From contig QJNS01000090.1 of assembly GCA_004154925.1 (NCBI GenBank), positions 124,001 through 188,000 on the forward strand: a stretch of DNA of 64,000 nt, given 5' to 3'. Below are positions 1 to 11,694 of the stretch, one piece after another. Under the pieces are notes generated by a model that was given only the letters and a program-made list of their open reading frames with translations, was not told the DNA's origin and did no database searches. The position numbers were made by a program, and so were the translations under genes. Each line of letters opens with the position of its first letter. Within the stretch, counting starts at the first letter, position 1. The DNA comes from Monosporascus cannonballus. Its lineage: Eukaryota; Ascomycota; Sordariomycetes; Xylariales.

Positions 1-1688
1 CTGGTGCCCAGAATTACAAGGTTCGAGGTTATGCGTATGCGGGCGGTGGCAAGCGGGTCACTCGAGTGGAAGTTACACTCGACAAGGGGAAGACTTGGAC
101 ACTGGCCAACATCTCATATCCGGAGGACGAATATCGACTCGCCCGGGAAGGCGAACGGCTGTTTGGCGGCCGCCTCGACATGTCCTGGAGGGAGACGTGT
201 TTTTGCTGGTGCTTTTGGGATCTTGATATCCCATTAGCGCAGTTACAAGCAAGTGACGATATCATGGTCCGAGCCATGGATGAGTCTATGATGGTGCAAC
301 CCCGCGACATGTACTGGAGTGTTCTAGGGATGATGAACAACCCCTGGTTCAGAGTCGTCATTCACAAGGAGGGTCATACCCTGAGATTCGAACACCCTAC
401 GCAACCCGCGCTAATGCCTGGTGGTTGGATGGAACGAGTAAAAAAGGCTGGTGGCAATCTTACCAATGGGAACTGGGGCGAAAAGCTGGCCGGGGAAGAA
501 GAGCAGTTCATTGAGGAGGAACCGGCTAAGGAAATCTGCATGATAAACAAGGACATCAACCAGAAGATAACGCTCGAGGAATTCCGACAACACAGCGGAG
601 AGGTTGAGCCGTGGTTCGTAGTCAATGGCCAGGTGTATGATGGGACCAAATTCCTCGGAGGCCATCCTGGTGGCGCGGCCTCGATCTTTGGAGCTGCGGG
701 CCAGGATGCCACCGAGGAGTTCCTTGCTATTCGTAAGTTCACAACATTGGTCACAAGGAGTCCGGGCTAACGAACGCATCAAGATAGCGAGAACGCCAAG
801 GCAATGATGGTAGATTACCATATCGGCTCCCTCAACGAAGCCTCGTTGACCCTTCTCAAAGACGGAGAACCCGGGGCCGTCCATTCGGCGCCGCGAGAGA
901 CGTTCCTTCAAGCGAAGGTCTGGACAAAAGGCGTCCTGTCCGCCAAGACGAAGACCTCTACTGACACCAAAATATTTACGTTCGATCTCGAACATGCGGA
1001 TCAGGTCGTTGGTCTGCCCATTGGCCAGCACCTGATGATGCGCTTACGCGACCCCGTCACCAGAGAGGCCATCATTCGCTCCTACACACCGATATCTGAG
1101 GGCACGGAGAAGGGCAAGCTCAACGTGCTCATAAAGGTCTACTACGACACTCCCGAGCGCAAGGGCGGCAAAATGACGCAGGCCCTGGACGCCATTCCCA
1201 TCGGGCACTTCGTCGACTTCAAGGGCCCCATCGGCAAGTTCGAGTACCTCGGCCGGGGCCTCTGCGCCATCTCGGGGCGGCAGCGGAAGGTCAGGCGCTT
1301 CATCATGATATGCGGGGGGTCGGGGATCACGCCCATCTTCCAGGTCCTGCGGGCGGTGATGGCCGACCGCGAAGACGCCACGTTCTGTCTCGTGCTGGAT
1401 GGCAACCGCGAGGAGGAGGATATCCTGTGCAAGCAGGACCTCGACAGGATGGCCGCCGGGAACGACCACAAGTGCCGTCTGGTATACACGCTCAGTCGTC
1501 CCTCGGATTCCTGGACCGGTTTAAGGGGCCGCATGACCAAGGATCTCTTCGAGAGGGAGGTCGGGCCGTGCAAGAGCGTCAGCGGCGAGGATCTCGTGCT
1601 GGTATGCGGGCCTGAAGCCCTGGAGAAAAGCGTGCATTCTGTCTTTACGAGCATGGGATGGAAGGATGACGATATACTGTTTTTCTAA
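1..1688 (+). CDS. niaD: Nitrate reductase [NAD(P)H], C-terminal part (5' end outside window)
   Basis: Reduces nitrate to nitrite in the cytosol with NAD(P)H through FAD, heme and molybdenum cofactor. The reading frame is already open at base 3, so the Mo-cofactor domain lies left of the window. Visible in order: the Mo-Co dimerisation domain (GWMERVKK and NGNWGEK near its end), a cytochrome b5 domain with the heme motif HPGG, then an FNR-type flavin domain (RSYTPIS) and a pyridine-nucleotide domain (GGSGITPIF, CGPEAL). An intron at 733-783 (GTAAGT, GCTAAC, AAG) joins exon 1-732 to 784-1688. The joined codon CAT restores the second heme-ligand histidine (IHSENAKAMM). The protein ends at TAA 1686-1688. 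No nitrite reductase or nitrate transporter gene follows in this window. The niaD/nit-3 assignment is very likely. Confidence 0.95.
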
Positions 1689-2876
1689 AAGCGAGCGCTT
1701 TCTAATTTTTCATCTTGGACATATACTAGCGAGCTGCAACTTGTACATCTTTGAGGAGTCACAGGATTTAATTTTTGCATTACTACTCATAAGTTACGGG
1801 TCACCAAGGAGGCATATTGGAGACATATAATCGGAGATGAACAGAGGAACATCGTTTAGATTTCAAAGCTCACTACGCACATAACCTTACTATACGCCCC
1901 AGTGGTTTACGAACCTCAAGTTGTACATCGTTGGAAGGGGGGGACGCTATATCCTAGGAGCATACGAGATAGTGAGAAAGCGTATATCCGGGAAATCTCC
2001 TAGTGCTTGGTATCCACCTTGTTTCCGCGCTCCACCCTGCCGTGCTAAGCCAAGTAAGTACGCGGAGAATCCGGAAATGCAGTCAGCGTTTTCTGCGGCC
2101 CCCTGGATTATGGGGTCACAATCAGCTCCGTGGACTACGCCGGAAATGCAGTTTCTGTTCTCGCGTGATACGGACAAGTGAATTCCGCCTTATCGACAGC
2201 TCCTCATGGAGATACCGCTTGCTGCGATGTATTATCGTGGGGGGTTTCTTTGCGGACTTTGCCCCCGGTTGATAGCGTCTGTCTACTAGCCTAGGTTGAA
2301 TGGCATTCTCCGGCGGTGAAATCCTATGTCCTATCTAGATCCATATGTCGAGGAAAGACCCGATGATGAGATACCTAACTCTACCCCCTAAACCACTACC
2401 TGTGAGCGATGCGGCAGTTGCTCGCTCCCCACCTGGGTGGTAAGTTACGGTGGACACACCTTAGAATCGTACGTTTCTACTGTTCTTTCCATACCTTAGG
2501 CACCGACTTTGTTTAACAGCAGATTCTTGTTCGATTACTGGCGATATGAAGAGAGGCGCAGAATCTTAGAGACATCATGCTCCGATCGAGTTCCAGCTGT
2601 CTTCTTCAATCGCGTGGAGGCGCTGGGGTGGTAAACGATCGCAGGTAGACGCAGGAATCGAAGGCTCCGAGTATTCAGGAGGAGAGTAATACCCTAATCC
2701 CCTGCATCTCACTTTATAGGCGACTCAAGGAGGTGATGCCATTGCCTTCTGGACCAGCGGGCGTCGCTCTCCCGGGGTGAAGAAGGTTTATAACCGCGCC
2801 GCAGGCACCTACCAGCAACGCATCAAACAGCTATTGAACGTCAGCATTCATAGACAGCACGTCCGCTCCTTCATCA
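1689..2876. other. Intergenic, niaD 3' side
   Basis: No credible gene was seen. The stretch holds two copies of the 13-mer ccggaaatgcagt (2071-2083 and 2140-2152) and two imperfect copies of a ttgtacatc-ttg motif (near 1740 and 1920). Short open frames here have no recognisable content. Confidence 0.6.
2071..2152. repeat. Short direct repeat pair (13 bp)
   Basis: The 13-mer ccggaaatgcagt occurs at 2071-2083 and again at 2140-2152, both on the + strand and 69 bp apart start to start. No terminal inverted repeats or target-site duplication were seen around them, so a transposon origin is not shown. Confidence 0.6.
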
Positions 2877-3477
2877 CAGCCAAGCCGCGGCACCGCCCGG
2901 ACGTGCGTAAAAGTACCACTCGCGCGACACGAGCGGATTGCCCCTGTTTTCCCGCCCTCCTGCCAACTCGCCAACTGGAAGATGTCTCGAGTCGTCGGGA
3001 GCGCAAACGAGAGGTAGAGCGTAGCCAACGTCGTGGCCCATGGCCGGAACATTGGCAGGGGATACTTCTTCCTCTTCAGCTGCGCGGCTACGTAGTGGAA
3101 CCTCGCCGCGAAGGCTGTGAAGACGAGCACGTACGCTTGCTGGCAGGCACCGCCCGCCATCACCACCCTAGCGCTGAGGCAGAGGAAGGCGATCGTGACC
3201 CTTGGCCCGCGGACGCCGAAGACCATGCGGTCGAGGAGCCCATGATGGAACGCCCCGACCTAGACCGGCGCCGGGAGGTTTAGTGTCCGCGCAGCGGCCA
3301 CGCGAGTCCGAGTTTTCGGAAGCGCGTGGCCCGCAGGAGATGCGCGCCGGGGCTGACCCCGAGCAGAACCGCAAAGAGCACTGCCAGCTCCATGTTGGTG
3401 TCGTAGTCCCAGTTGGTGTTGCACGTGCCCGGCGACACGTAGCCGCGGTGGCCGGGCTCGACGGTGATGCATACCAT
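2877..3477 (-). pseudogene. RTA1-like (lipid-translocating exporter family) membrane protein, broken
   Basis: RTA1/RSB1-family proteins are seven-TM fungal membrane proteins linked to lipid or sphingoid-base export and drug tolerance. On the minus strand from ATG 3477 the frame opens as a typical family N-terminus: a V-PG-GYV-P-CN-N pattern, then first-TM text ELAVLFAVLLG. This frame stops at 3280. A second minus frame (about 3256-2951) carries later segments: TIAFLCLSARVVMAGG, AYVLVFTAFAARFH, and PWATTLATLYLSFALPTTRDIF, like the family's IRSIFRVVEYAQG region. A third frame then carries SREWYFY (about 2906-2926), which matches the family's S-H/R-EWYFY motif. TM2 and TM3 are not found. At least two frame breaks plus missing helices argue for a decayed gene. 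An unrecognised intron could explain the first break but not the second. Confidence 0.6.
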
Positions 3478-5113
3478 CGCCGACAACGCCGCTGTGGCAC
3501 TGGTCGCTGTGGTTCGGGATCTTGGGACGGGCGTGAAGTCCCATTCTATGGGCAATGTCGGTAATGGCCTGCGAGTGCTCCCGAGAGCCTTCAGCGGAAC
3601 GCTCAGTGGCGCTTCGGAGTTCGGGAGACCAGCCATGGGGGGTCGCATTGTCAGTTGAACCCAGAAAATTTCCGGTTTTATAAGCGTCCGGAAGGCGGCG
3701 GCCTTTACCAGAGAGGAATACAAGCCCAACTGCCAACGACCTAGATGTCCTTTACCAGACATTATCCCTGCGTCTTGGTCCATTCTTTGCGGACGGTATA
3801 ATTACTCGACAATTGTTCCTGTTCCTTATATTGCCGAATCCGCGGCTTGACCATCTCAAGGGACTGCGTCGACGACAAACGACGGAACTTAGGAGAGCAA
3901 CAGTGTCCAGGGCGTGACCTGGGCTCCTTGAATGGGTTAAACCGACGAGCTGAATCTCCTCCAGTCGAGTAACTTCATATTCGTGGATATATTCCCATAA
4001 TCTTGGGGGTTCTCTCTTTTAGTGCGATATTTTCAAGGGAATGAATGTTTTGGACTCGTGAGAGCGAGACAGCCATATTAAGAGTTAACCGTTTTATTAC
4101 ATGATGAGAAGCACCGTTGTGGGTTAGCCCCTAATATTCGCTGCCTTGGTTAATATTCTTCGTGTTTAGTCTGACGTGCAAACAAGAAGCAAACATAACC
4201 TTTAGCGCATGTAGAGATATAAGGCTGGGACTTCGTGGACTCCTGACACAACTCTATGAAGGAAGTGGTGATGGATACACCCATCCGTTCTGGCAAGAGT
4301 TGTCTTGGAGCAGAAGGGAATTTAATGTGGAAAGTTGCACGCTGAACATATTATAATGCGATGATCGGATCTTATGTTCTTTGTGTTTCCCTGGCCGTAC
4401 CCAATGGATGGGAGCTGAAACAAACCATGGAAGTCAGGCGTGCCGGTCTCTCGGGAGTCTATGTACGTAGGTAGCTGAGTCTGGGGCAACCAGACCCTCC
4501 AGCCTACCTATCTAATAGGGGATCAGAAAATTGTTTGGCATGCCATGACCCCACATCCATATCCATGCCCCGCCAGCCCCACCAAACGAGAATTGCGCCA
4601 GACCCGCATTAATATTGACTCTAACCGCCTGTATACAAAGCTCGGATTATGTGCCTGCTACCCTGACACTTGCTAGCACCTGCGCATTTGCATATGATTC
4701 ATTTTGCATTTTGCACTGTAAATACGTACAATGACGCTTTACACAACCAACTCACCTAATACCTAATACAACCACATCCACGCACGGCGCGATTCTCCTC
4801 CACTCAGCTTTCCCAAGTTGAACGGCTATTGAAGTGCAGGTGTAATTGCAATCTCCACGTAACCCTTTTAAGTTTTCTGCCCTCTACTTCGCATTCCCCA
4901 GCCCAGTCAAGCCTCCGTTGTGTCTTCAGTCGCTGTCCCAAGTTGAATAATTACTTAATTGATCACTCTGTATTTATTCCTGAACAAAGGAAGCAAATTG
5001 CAAATTTCACCTCACCTTGCGCTTAGAAGAAAATCACATTGGGCGTTTTCCCAACTGACTTCCAAATATCCTTGCCTCAGCCAATCTCAATTCTTCTCGG
5101 TCCGATCCCAATA
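3478..5113. other. Intergenic, 1.6 kb
   Basis: No supported gene. Open frames over 3478-3783 are extensions of the RTA1 relic frames. The last 400 bases are pyrimidine-rich with CTAATAC repeats (near 4755) and probably hold the promoter and 5' leader of the RanBD gene. Confidence 0.5.
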
Positions 5114-6804
5114 ATGGCAGACCTGCAACACAAACGCAGCCCAACGCCGCCTCAACCACAATCGTCTGAAGATCCGGATACCGCAGCAGCGCGCAAGGAA
5201 TTGAAACAAACGGCCATTTCTGAGAAACCTAGTTTCTCACCATCCACCTCTTCCGCCGTGTCCACCTCTGCGGCAAAGGCGAGCGACCCCGCGAAAGACG
5301 CCGCTTTGCACCCCGATAAGACGTCTAGCAGAGCTGCCACCCCCGACCGGGATCTTCCCAACAAGATGAAGGACCAAGTGTCGTCTCCTAAGAAGAAACG
5401 CGCTCATGATGAAGTCGACGAGATCAATCAGACAGTCGAAGATCCAAATGGCGACGTCTCCCCAATCGGCGCCAATGGTAGAACTGATCGCTCGGAGCCC
5501 GAGAAGAAGCGTCCGCGCGACGTCTCTAGTGAGACTAGAACGGTTAGCGATAATGCTGAAAACTCTACTGTAGGCCCACCTAGTCCTCATAATGTCCTTG
5601 TACTGCATTACTGACAACCTTCAGGGATTTACTGAGCCTCAACCCGCCGCTATCTCCGATATCAAGAGCGCAAGCTTACGTACCGAGAAGCCTACCGATA
5701 CAGCGGAGACAACCGTTTCGGAAAAGGAAAAGAACACCACTAGCACGACGTCAGTCTCCGCTTTTAGCAGTTCTGGACTGGCTGGGTTCGCTTCTCAGGC
5801 CTCACCGTTCCTACAGGCAGGGGGCAAACCTCTGTCTTCTTTTGCGAGTGCTTCAGGATCGCAATCTCCTTTTGGCACTACGACATCTCTATCTACACCG
5901 TCGGTTTTTGGTGGGAGCGCTCTCTCCAATGGCGCCTCCCCGTTCGGCCAGATTGGAGGAGGATCGACGTCTTTCGGCGGAAGCTCCTTCGGCGGAAGCG
6001 CTTTTGGCGGAGGCTTTTCCAGCGCCCTTGGTGGTGGTAAGCTCACGACATTTGGCAATGCCGGTAAGGGCTTCACAAGCGGCAAGCCTTCCAAGCCTTT
6101 CGGAGCACCCGAAAGCGACGAAGAGGACCAAGACGAGGATGACGAAGAAGCCGGCTCTGAAGATGATGGTAAGGCCTCATCCGAAGAGCGAGACGCCGAG
6201 GAGAAGTCCACCGCGGCAGACGACAAGAAGAAGCCGAAGCTCCAGCGAGGTGAGTGCTTCGATATGGTATTTATTGATTTCTATTCTGACAAGCTTCATA
6301 GTCGAAGTAGAGGATGGTGAAGCGGGTGAGGCTAGTATTCTCCAAGTTCGTGCCAAACTCTACAATCTGGATAAGACGAGCAAGACCTGGAAAGAGCGTG
6401 GGGCCGGGAACCTGAAGATCAACGTTCCTCTCGCCTGTGTAGACATCGACGAGGAGAACGGGCAACCAATTCCGGGAAGCTTCGATGCGTCTGCTCTTGA
6501 GGACGCTGAGTCTAAGGTTGCCCGCCTGATCATGCGCCAAGACGCAACTCACAGGGTCATCCTCAATACCGTGGTCATCCCGGCTATGTCATTCCAGTTG
6601 AAGGAAAATGGAAATATACCCTATGTGCTGTTCACTGCTATTGAAGGCAATGGAGAGGCCGTCCCCATGCAGCTCAAGGTACGTTTCTGTCTCGCACGGC
6701 ACGTTGAAGCAGGATAACTGATTCTCTTGTAGATGAAACCCGACAATGCTAAGAGCTTTTTGAACGAGGTTGAAAAGGTGCAGCGTGAACTACAGACGGT
6801 CTAG
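5114..6804 (+). CDS. RanBD protein with FG repeats (Yrb2/RanBP3-like), up to in-frame TAG
   Basis: Likely binds Ran-GTP and takes part in nuclear export or pore transport. Four exons were joined: 5114-5569, 5625-6249, 6302-6678 and 6733-6804, with introns of 55, 52 and 54 nt (donors GTAGGC, GTGAGT, GTACGT). The 509-residue product has a charged N-terminus with basic clusters (KKKRAHD, EKKRPRD), an FG-rich middle (SPFGTTT, SVFGGS, SFGGSSFGGSAFGG) at about residues 220-310, an acidic stretch, then a Ran-binding domain at about residues 361-505 (LYNLDKTSKTWKERGAGNLK). It stops at TAG 6802-6804, right after the last RanBD helix (FLNEVEKVQREL). ATG 5114 is chosen because the longer frame upstream has no ATG. 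The same frame stays open after the TAG (see next entry). FxFG plus C-terminal RanBD fits Yrb2/Hba1/RanBP3 better than RanBP1. The exact orthology is inferred. Confidence 0.85.
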
Positions 6805-7248
6805 GAGCCCGCTGCAGATCTTGCTGTTGAGAATTCAACTCCAAATGACTCGCCACTCACGGCCGCTGAGGATCCTGACATCGCTGGTACTGAAGGTCCA
6901 CGTCACAATTCCCCATCATGCCGCCTCGGATCATCGAACGAAGACTCCGGTTATCATTCGCCTCCCGAGTCCCGGTCCGTGAGTGGCACTGGCGACAATG
7001 ACGATTTGGCTGCGGAGGGTGTTGAAGTTGAGACTCGCACTCAACAAATCCTCCAAAAGCGTCTGGTACCCCCTAGAAAGGCCAGTCAGAAGGGCAGTGA
7101 CACCGCTAGTTCTAATAGCTCAAATAACCCCGATGGCCGTTCTTCGCGAAGGTCCCTCTCGGAAGTCCTAAAGCGGAAGGCTGCCGAGGTCGAGGCGGAG
7201 ATGAAGGGACCTATGACTAGAGCTCGGAAGAAGAGGCTCTCTGCTTAA
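6805..7248 (+). other. Open coding-like frame after the RanBD gene's TAG
   Basis: This is the continuation of the RanBD frame past TAG 6802-6804: 147 sense codons ending at TAA 7246-7248. The composition is protein-like and low in rare features: a Ser/Pro/Asp-rich linker, SNEDSGYHSPPESRS, and a basic C-terminus (SEVLKRKAAEVEAEMK, MTRARKKRLSA) that looks like a nuclear localisation signal. It is either the true C-terminus lost to a nonsense change, a readthrough or recoded extension, or the result of a sequence error. No upstream ATG makes it a separate gene (GTG at 6979 is not a likely start). Confidence 0.55.
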
Positions 7249-8147
7249 TTGCCGAACAGCCGTGCCCCCTATGGACACATGCCGTGCATACTTCTCCTTT
7301 TCTGCGTGGGGATTCTGCATAGGGATCAGCATATGCAGCATGTCGTTGGTTGTCCCACGATACTACCTGAGGAATGATGATTAATGAACGGTTGGGAGTT
7401 ATGGAATGCAGCATTTTCAGGGGCTTTGACAGCGATCGTCGCAGACGGCTAGATGTTGGGCAACGGCTAGTATGCCAGCCGATTTTGGGCTGTAGTTCGC
7501 TTACGCCGCGTATGGATATCATTAGGCATACGGCAATGTAACACATGATAGATGCCACTCCTAGTGCTCTGAATCAAGAATATCTCATGATTTCTGTACA
7601 CGCTTTTGTCCTTGTCTTTGTCTAATGCGCCATTCTGTTCGGTGGTCTTAGTCTTTCTTATTTATCTCCCTTCCTTATTATGCTTGATGTCGCAGTTTCG
7701 ATACTCTCGACGGCGAATCTTATTTCCACTATACTCTAGCAAAACGGGTACATATCGCTACTTGAAGGCGGTAGCACGAAAAGGCGTGACGATGCGCTTC
7801 GCGCTCTCTGGGCACAAAGCATAGAATAGAAGCAGGACAGTTTTGCCGAGAAGCCGATAGAACGAATATGCATGGCCGAGGAGAAAACATATCTTAGTCT
7901 ACCAAGAAGCACGGGAAGTTGATGGCATGAATAGCTTCATATTCCCACTGCGGTTGACAATCCTCGAGAGTACGTACCTTGCGCCCTTTCGCACTGCGTC
8001 ACGTGACACCGTTTACTACTCGCGTCTGATGAAGGAACCACGGTCGCGTAAGGCAAAGTCTTTGACGTCGAGCCTTGGCACTGAGCACCATCCTAAGCCA
8101 TCCGGGCTCGACAACTCTTGCCTCGATGCATCTCGACTACAAGTAGC
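7249..8147. other. Intergenic between RanBD gene and HRQ1
   Basis: No gene was recognised. Both neighbours read rightward, so this stretch must hold the 3' region of the first gene and the promoter of HRQ1. A sequence cgtcacgtgac (CACGTG core, about 7996-8006) lies about 150 bases upstream of the HRQ1 ATG and could be a bHLH-type site. Confidence 0.5.
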
Positions 8148-11100
8148 ATGTCGTCTCTCAGGGCTGCTATAGTCTCGGACGAGATTGCGAAGAGAAAAAG
8201 AAAGAGGGCGGCTGGCGAAGACGAACCCGACGATGTAGGCGATCATGATGCACCGGAGAACGTTCCCACAACAAAGGCGGTAACGACGGCCGAGGGTGAC
8301 ATTGATGAAGCTGCGGTACAAAGTTCGAAGCAGCCGAAATCAAGCAGGGGGGCCTCCCGCCAAAAGAAGGCCGCAGTGACGAAGGCGGCTGCCGAATGCC
8401 AGATCGAATGGCCACCGCTTTTCAAGGAGCTGGACAGGGCGCATCGTGCGCTGAATCTGGTCTATACTTTCTGCTCTACTCGCAAACATGTGGCGACGAC
8501 ATTTAATACTATACGGACCGCTGTCGAATCACACACGAAACGTGAGTTGAAGGTGGAAGACATAGCAGCCATCACAGCACTTCGACCAGATGGCATCAAC
8601 TTCACTTACGTGGACGAGTTGATGCTCCAAACGGACATCAAAGGGGCTGAAAGAGATTCTACGTTCAAGGCAGGAAAAGCGAAAGACATCTTCGTCCAAG
8701 GCCCTGCGCCGGATGCCTCTGTTGGTGGTCTGACTGGAATGGACGTGCTTGGGAGTCGCCATCCCGATGATTTACCATACGGCGGAGAAGAGGTACTCTT
8801 TTTTGAGTTCACCGATGGCGACCTGAAGCAGCAAGTCCAGAATAAGAAGACAGGAGGGACTACTAACCCCAACAGGAAACTTCGAAATGACGACCTGAAA
8901 ATGCCAGTGTACAGCCAGAAGCAGCTGACTGCTCTGATCGAAAAGCGCAACCAGAAATTTACGGACGCTGTAAACACGTTCGTCAATCGTTGTGTAGAGC
9001 AGAAGGTAGATCCTGAGGTGAGGCTTCGCCAGGAGGCCGAAGCGCACATACCATTCCCATCCAAGTCTGGAGCCACAACTCCTAGGTCAGAACCTAGCAC
9101 AATCCCGAAGTCTATCCCGAAAGAGCGTAAAAGCATCCCTGAGATCATACAAGAACTCAAGGATAGCCCGTGGTACACGGGTCAAATTGTGCCAGATGGC
9201 CATCGTGTCTTCGAACCCCAGGAACCCATCTTTGGCGAGCTCGATTTCTTGCTAAGCCAGGATATGGTCAATGCCTTGTATAACGCCAAGGGGATTACGC
9301 AGTTCTACGCACATCAGGCCGAGGCGATCAACAGTCTCAACGCTCGCCGTCATGTAGTCGTTTCTACGTCAACAAGCTCGGGCAAGTCCCTCATCTACCA
9401 ACTGCCTGTTCTGCACGCGCTTGAAGCAGACCGCAGCATCCGAGCCATGTACATCTTTCCAACCAAAGCCTTAGCCCAGGACCAAAGGAGGAGCCTGAAA
9501 GAAATGCTTAGCTACTTGAATGGCCTAGAGGATGTTCTTGTTGAGACGTTTGACGGAGACACACCGATGCAGAATAGAAACCAGATACGAGATGAAGCCC
9601 GAGTCATTTTCACGAACCCTGACATGTTGCATATTACCATCCTGCCCCAAGAGGACAGGTGGAGAACCTTCCTGAAGAACCTGAAATACGTAGTCGGTAG
9701 GTACCCAATCCGTCATCGACCATACTGGGTCTAATCTAGTGCTAGTCGATGAACTGCATTATTACAATGGCTTAATGGGCTCGCACATGGCTTTCATCAT
9801 GCGGAGACTTCGGCGGATTTGTGCCGCCGTCGGGAATAGGCGAGTCCAGTTCGTATCCTGCTCTGCGACAGTAGCGAATCCTCAAGAACACTTCCGGACT
9901 ATTTTCGGACTCGATGAAGTGCATCTAATCGATTTCGATGGATCTCCTTCTGGCCGCAAGGAGTTCCTCTGTTGGAATACGCCGTATAAGGACCCGGGAG
10001 ACCCTTCGAGCGGTCGTGGGAACTCCCTTGTGGAATGCGCCCGCCTTTTTTGTCAGCTCATTCTGCGCGGCGTTCGTGTTATTGTCTTCTGTCGAGTCAG
10101 AAAACAGTGCGAGGAGTTGATAGCACAAGCGAGAGTGGAGCTCGAGTCGTTAGGTCGACCGGAATGTATGGCTCGCATCATGAGCTATCGAGGTGGTTAC
10201 ACGGCGCAGGATCGTCGAAGAATCGAAAATGAGATGTTCGAAGGCAAGCTCTTGGGAGTTGTTTCTACAACTGCCCTCGAGCTCGGCGTAGATATTGGCA
10301 CTTTGGATTGTGTCATCACACTAGGATTCCCGTACACTATCGCGAACCTGAGGCAGCAGAGTGGCAGAGCTGGACGAAGGAACAAAGATTCGCTGTCCGT
10401 TCTCGTTGGCAACTGTTTCCCCACTGATCAGCACTACATGGAAAACCCCGACGAGCTGTTTACCAAGCCCAATTGCGAGCTCCAAGTCGATCTAGAGAAT
10501 ATGCTCGTACTAGAGGGCCACATACAATGTGCTGCCTACGAGATGCCCATTAGGCCAGTGGAAGATGGCCAATACTTCACTAAAGACCTGGCCAAGATCG
10601 CGGAGGAGCGCTTGGTTAAAGACGACCTCGGGTATTACCATTGCCATGATAGGTTTCGACCGGTCCCCTCGAGATTTGTTGCCATTCGAGATACCGAAGA
10701 CGATCATTTCGCCATAGTGGATATATCCCACGGGAAGAACGTCGTCTTGGAAGAGCTGGAAGCATCCCGAGCATTCTTCACGCTTTACGACGGGGCTATC
10801 TTCTTGCATCAAGGCAACTCGTATTTGGTCCGAGACTTTCAGCCCGACAGACAAATCGCAAAAGTGGAAAAGGTTAAAGTGGAGTGGACAACACGACAGC
10901 GAGACTTTACGGACATCGACCCCGTCGAAACGGAAGCTATGCGCAAGATACCCGGTTCCCCGTCACGCGCGTTTCATGGCTCTATCCGCATCGCCCAACA
11001 CGTATTCGGGTACTTTAAAGTCGACAAGAATCGTCGTATTCTCGATGCTGTCCAGGTCGACAATCCTCCTATTATCATGCATAGCAAGGGAATGTGGCTT

Positions 11101-11694
11101 GATGTGCCAAAGCGCGCGCTCGAAATACTCGTAGGGAGGCGTCTAAACGTCGCGGGTGCCATTCATGGTGCGGAACATGCCGTCATGAGTCTGATGCCAA
11201 CCTTCGTAATCAGCATGCCTGGTGATGTACGCACCGAGTGCAAGGTCGGCCTGAAAGAATTTGCACAGAGGGAGACTCAGCGAAAACGACCAGCACGGTT
11301 GACGTTCTACGACGCCAAAGGTGGCGCCGGCGGGTCTGGTATTAGCACCAAAGCCTTCGAGTTCATCGACCGGTTACTCGTCCAGGCTCTGAAGCGAGTA
11401 GAGCATTGCCATTGTGACCAAGGTTGTCCGGAATGCGTCTGTTCGGAGCTCTGTAAAGAGGCCAACGAGGTGATGAGCAAAGCGGGAAGTGCCGTTATTC
11501 TTAAAACCCTCCTGAATATGGAGATTGACGTCGAAGCCCTACCGATGGGACCAGAGGAGCTCACACCTGCCGGCGTAGAGACCGTTGTATTGGCCAAGCC
11601 CGTACCATCGAAGGGACGGGTCCTAGTGGGCGATGTCAAGGCTGAGGAGCAAGATGATATCGTGGACTTAGAACAAGTGGATGAGAGGTTCTAG
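8148..11694 (+). CDS. HRQ1: RecQ4-like ATP-dependent DNA helicase Hrq1
   Basis: A superfamily 2 3'-5' helicase that acts in DNA crosslink repair and telomere upkeep in yeast. Two exons (8148-9696 and 9740-11694) are split by a 43-nt intron (GTAGGT...CTAATCTAG) and give 1167 residues. ATG 8148 (MSSLRAA) is used because the longer frame begins with TTG. A basic N-terminus (KRKRKR) precedes the Hrq1 N-terminal block (LYNLVYTFC-like: LNLVYTFCSTRKHVATTF). Motif I is STSSGKS near residue 410 and motif II is DELH near 520, just after the splice join. SCSAT, the helicase C-terminal motif TTALELGVDIG and QSGRAGR (about 723) follow. The C-terminal MZB/DUF1998 domain has a zinc cysteine cluster, HCHCDQGCPECVCSELC (about 1072-1088). 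The length and domain order match Hrq1 rather than other RecQ proteins. Confidence 0.95.
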
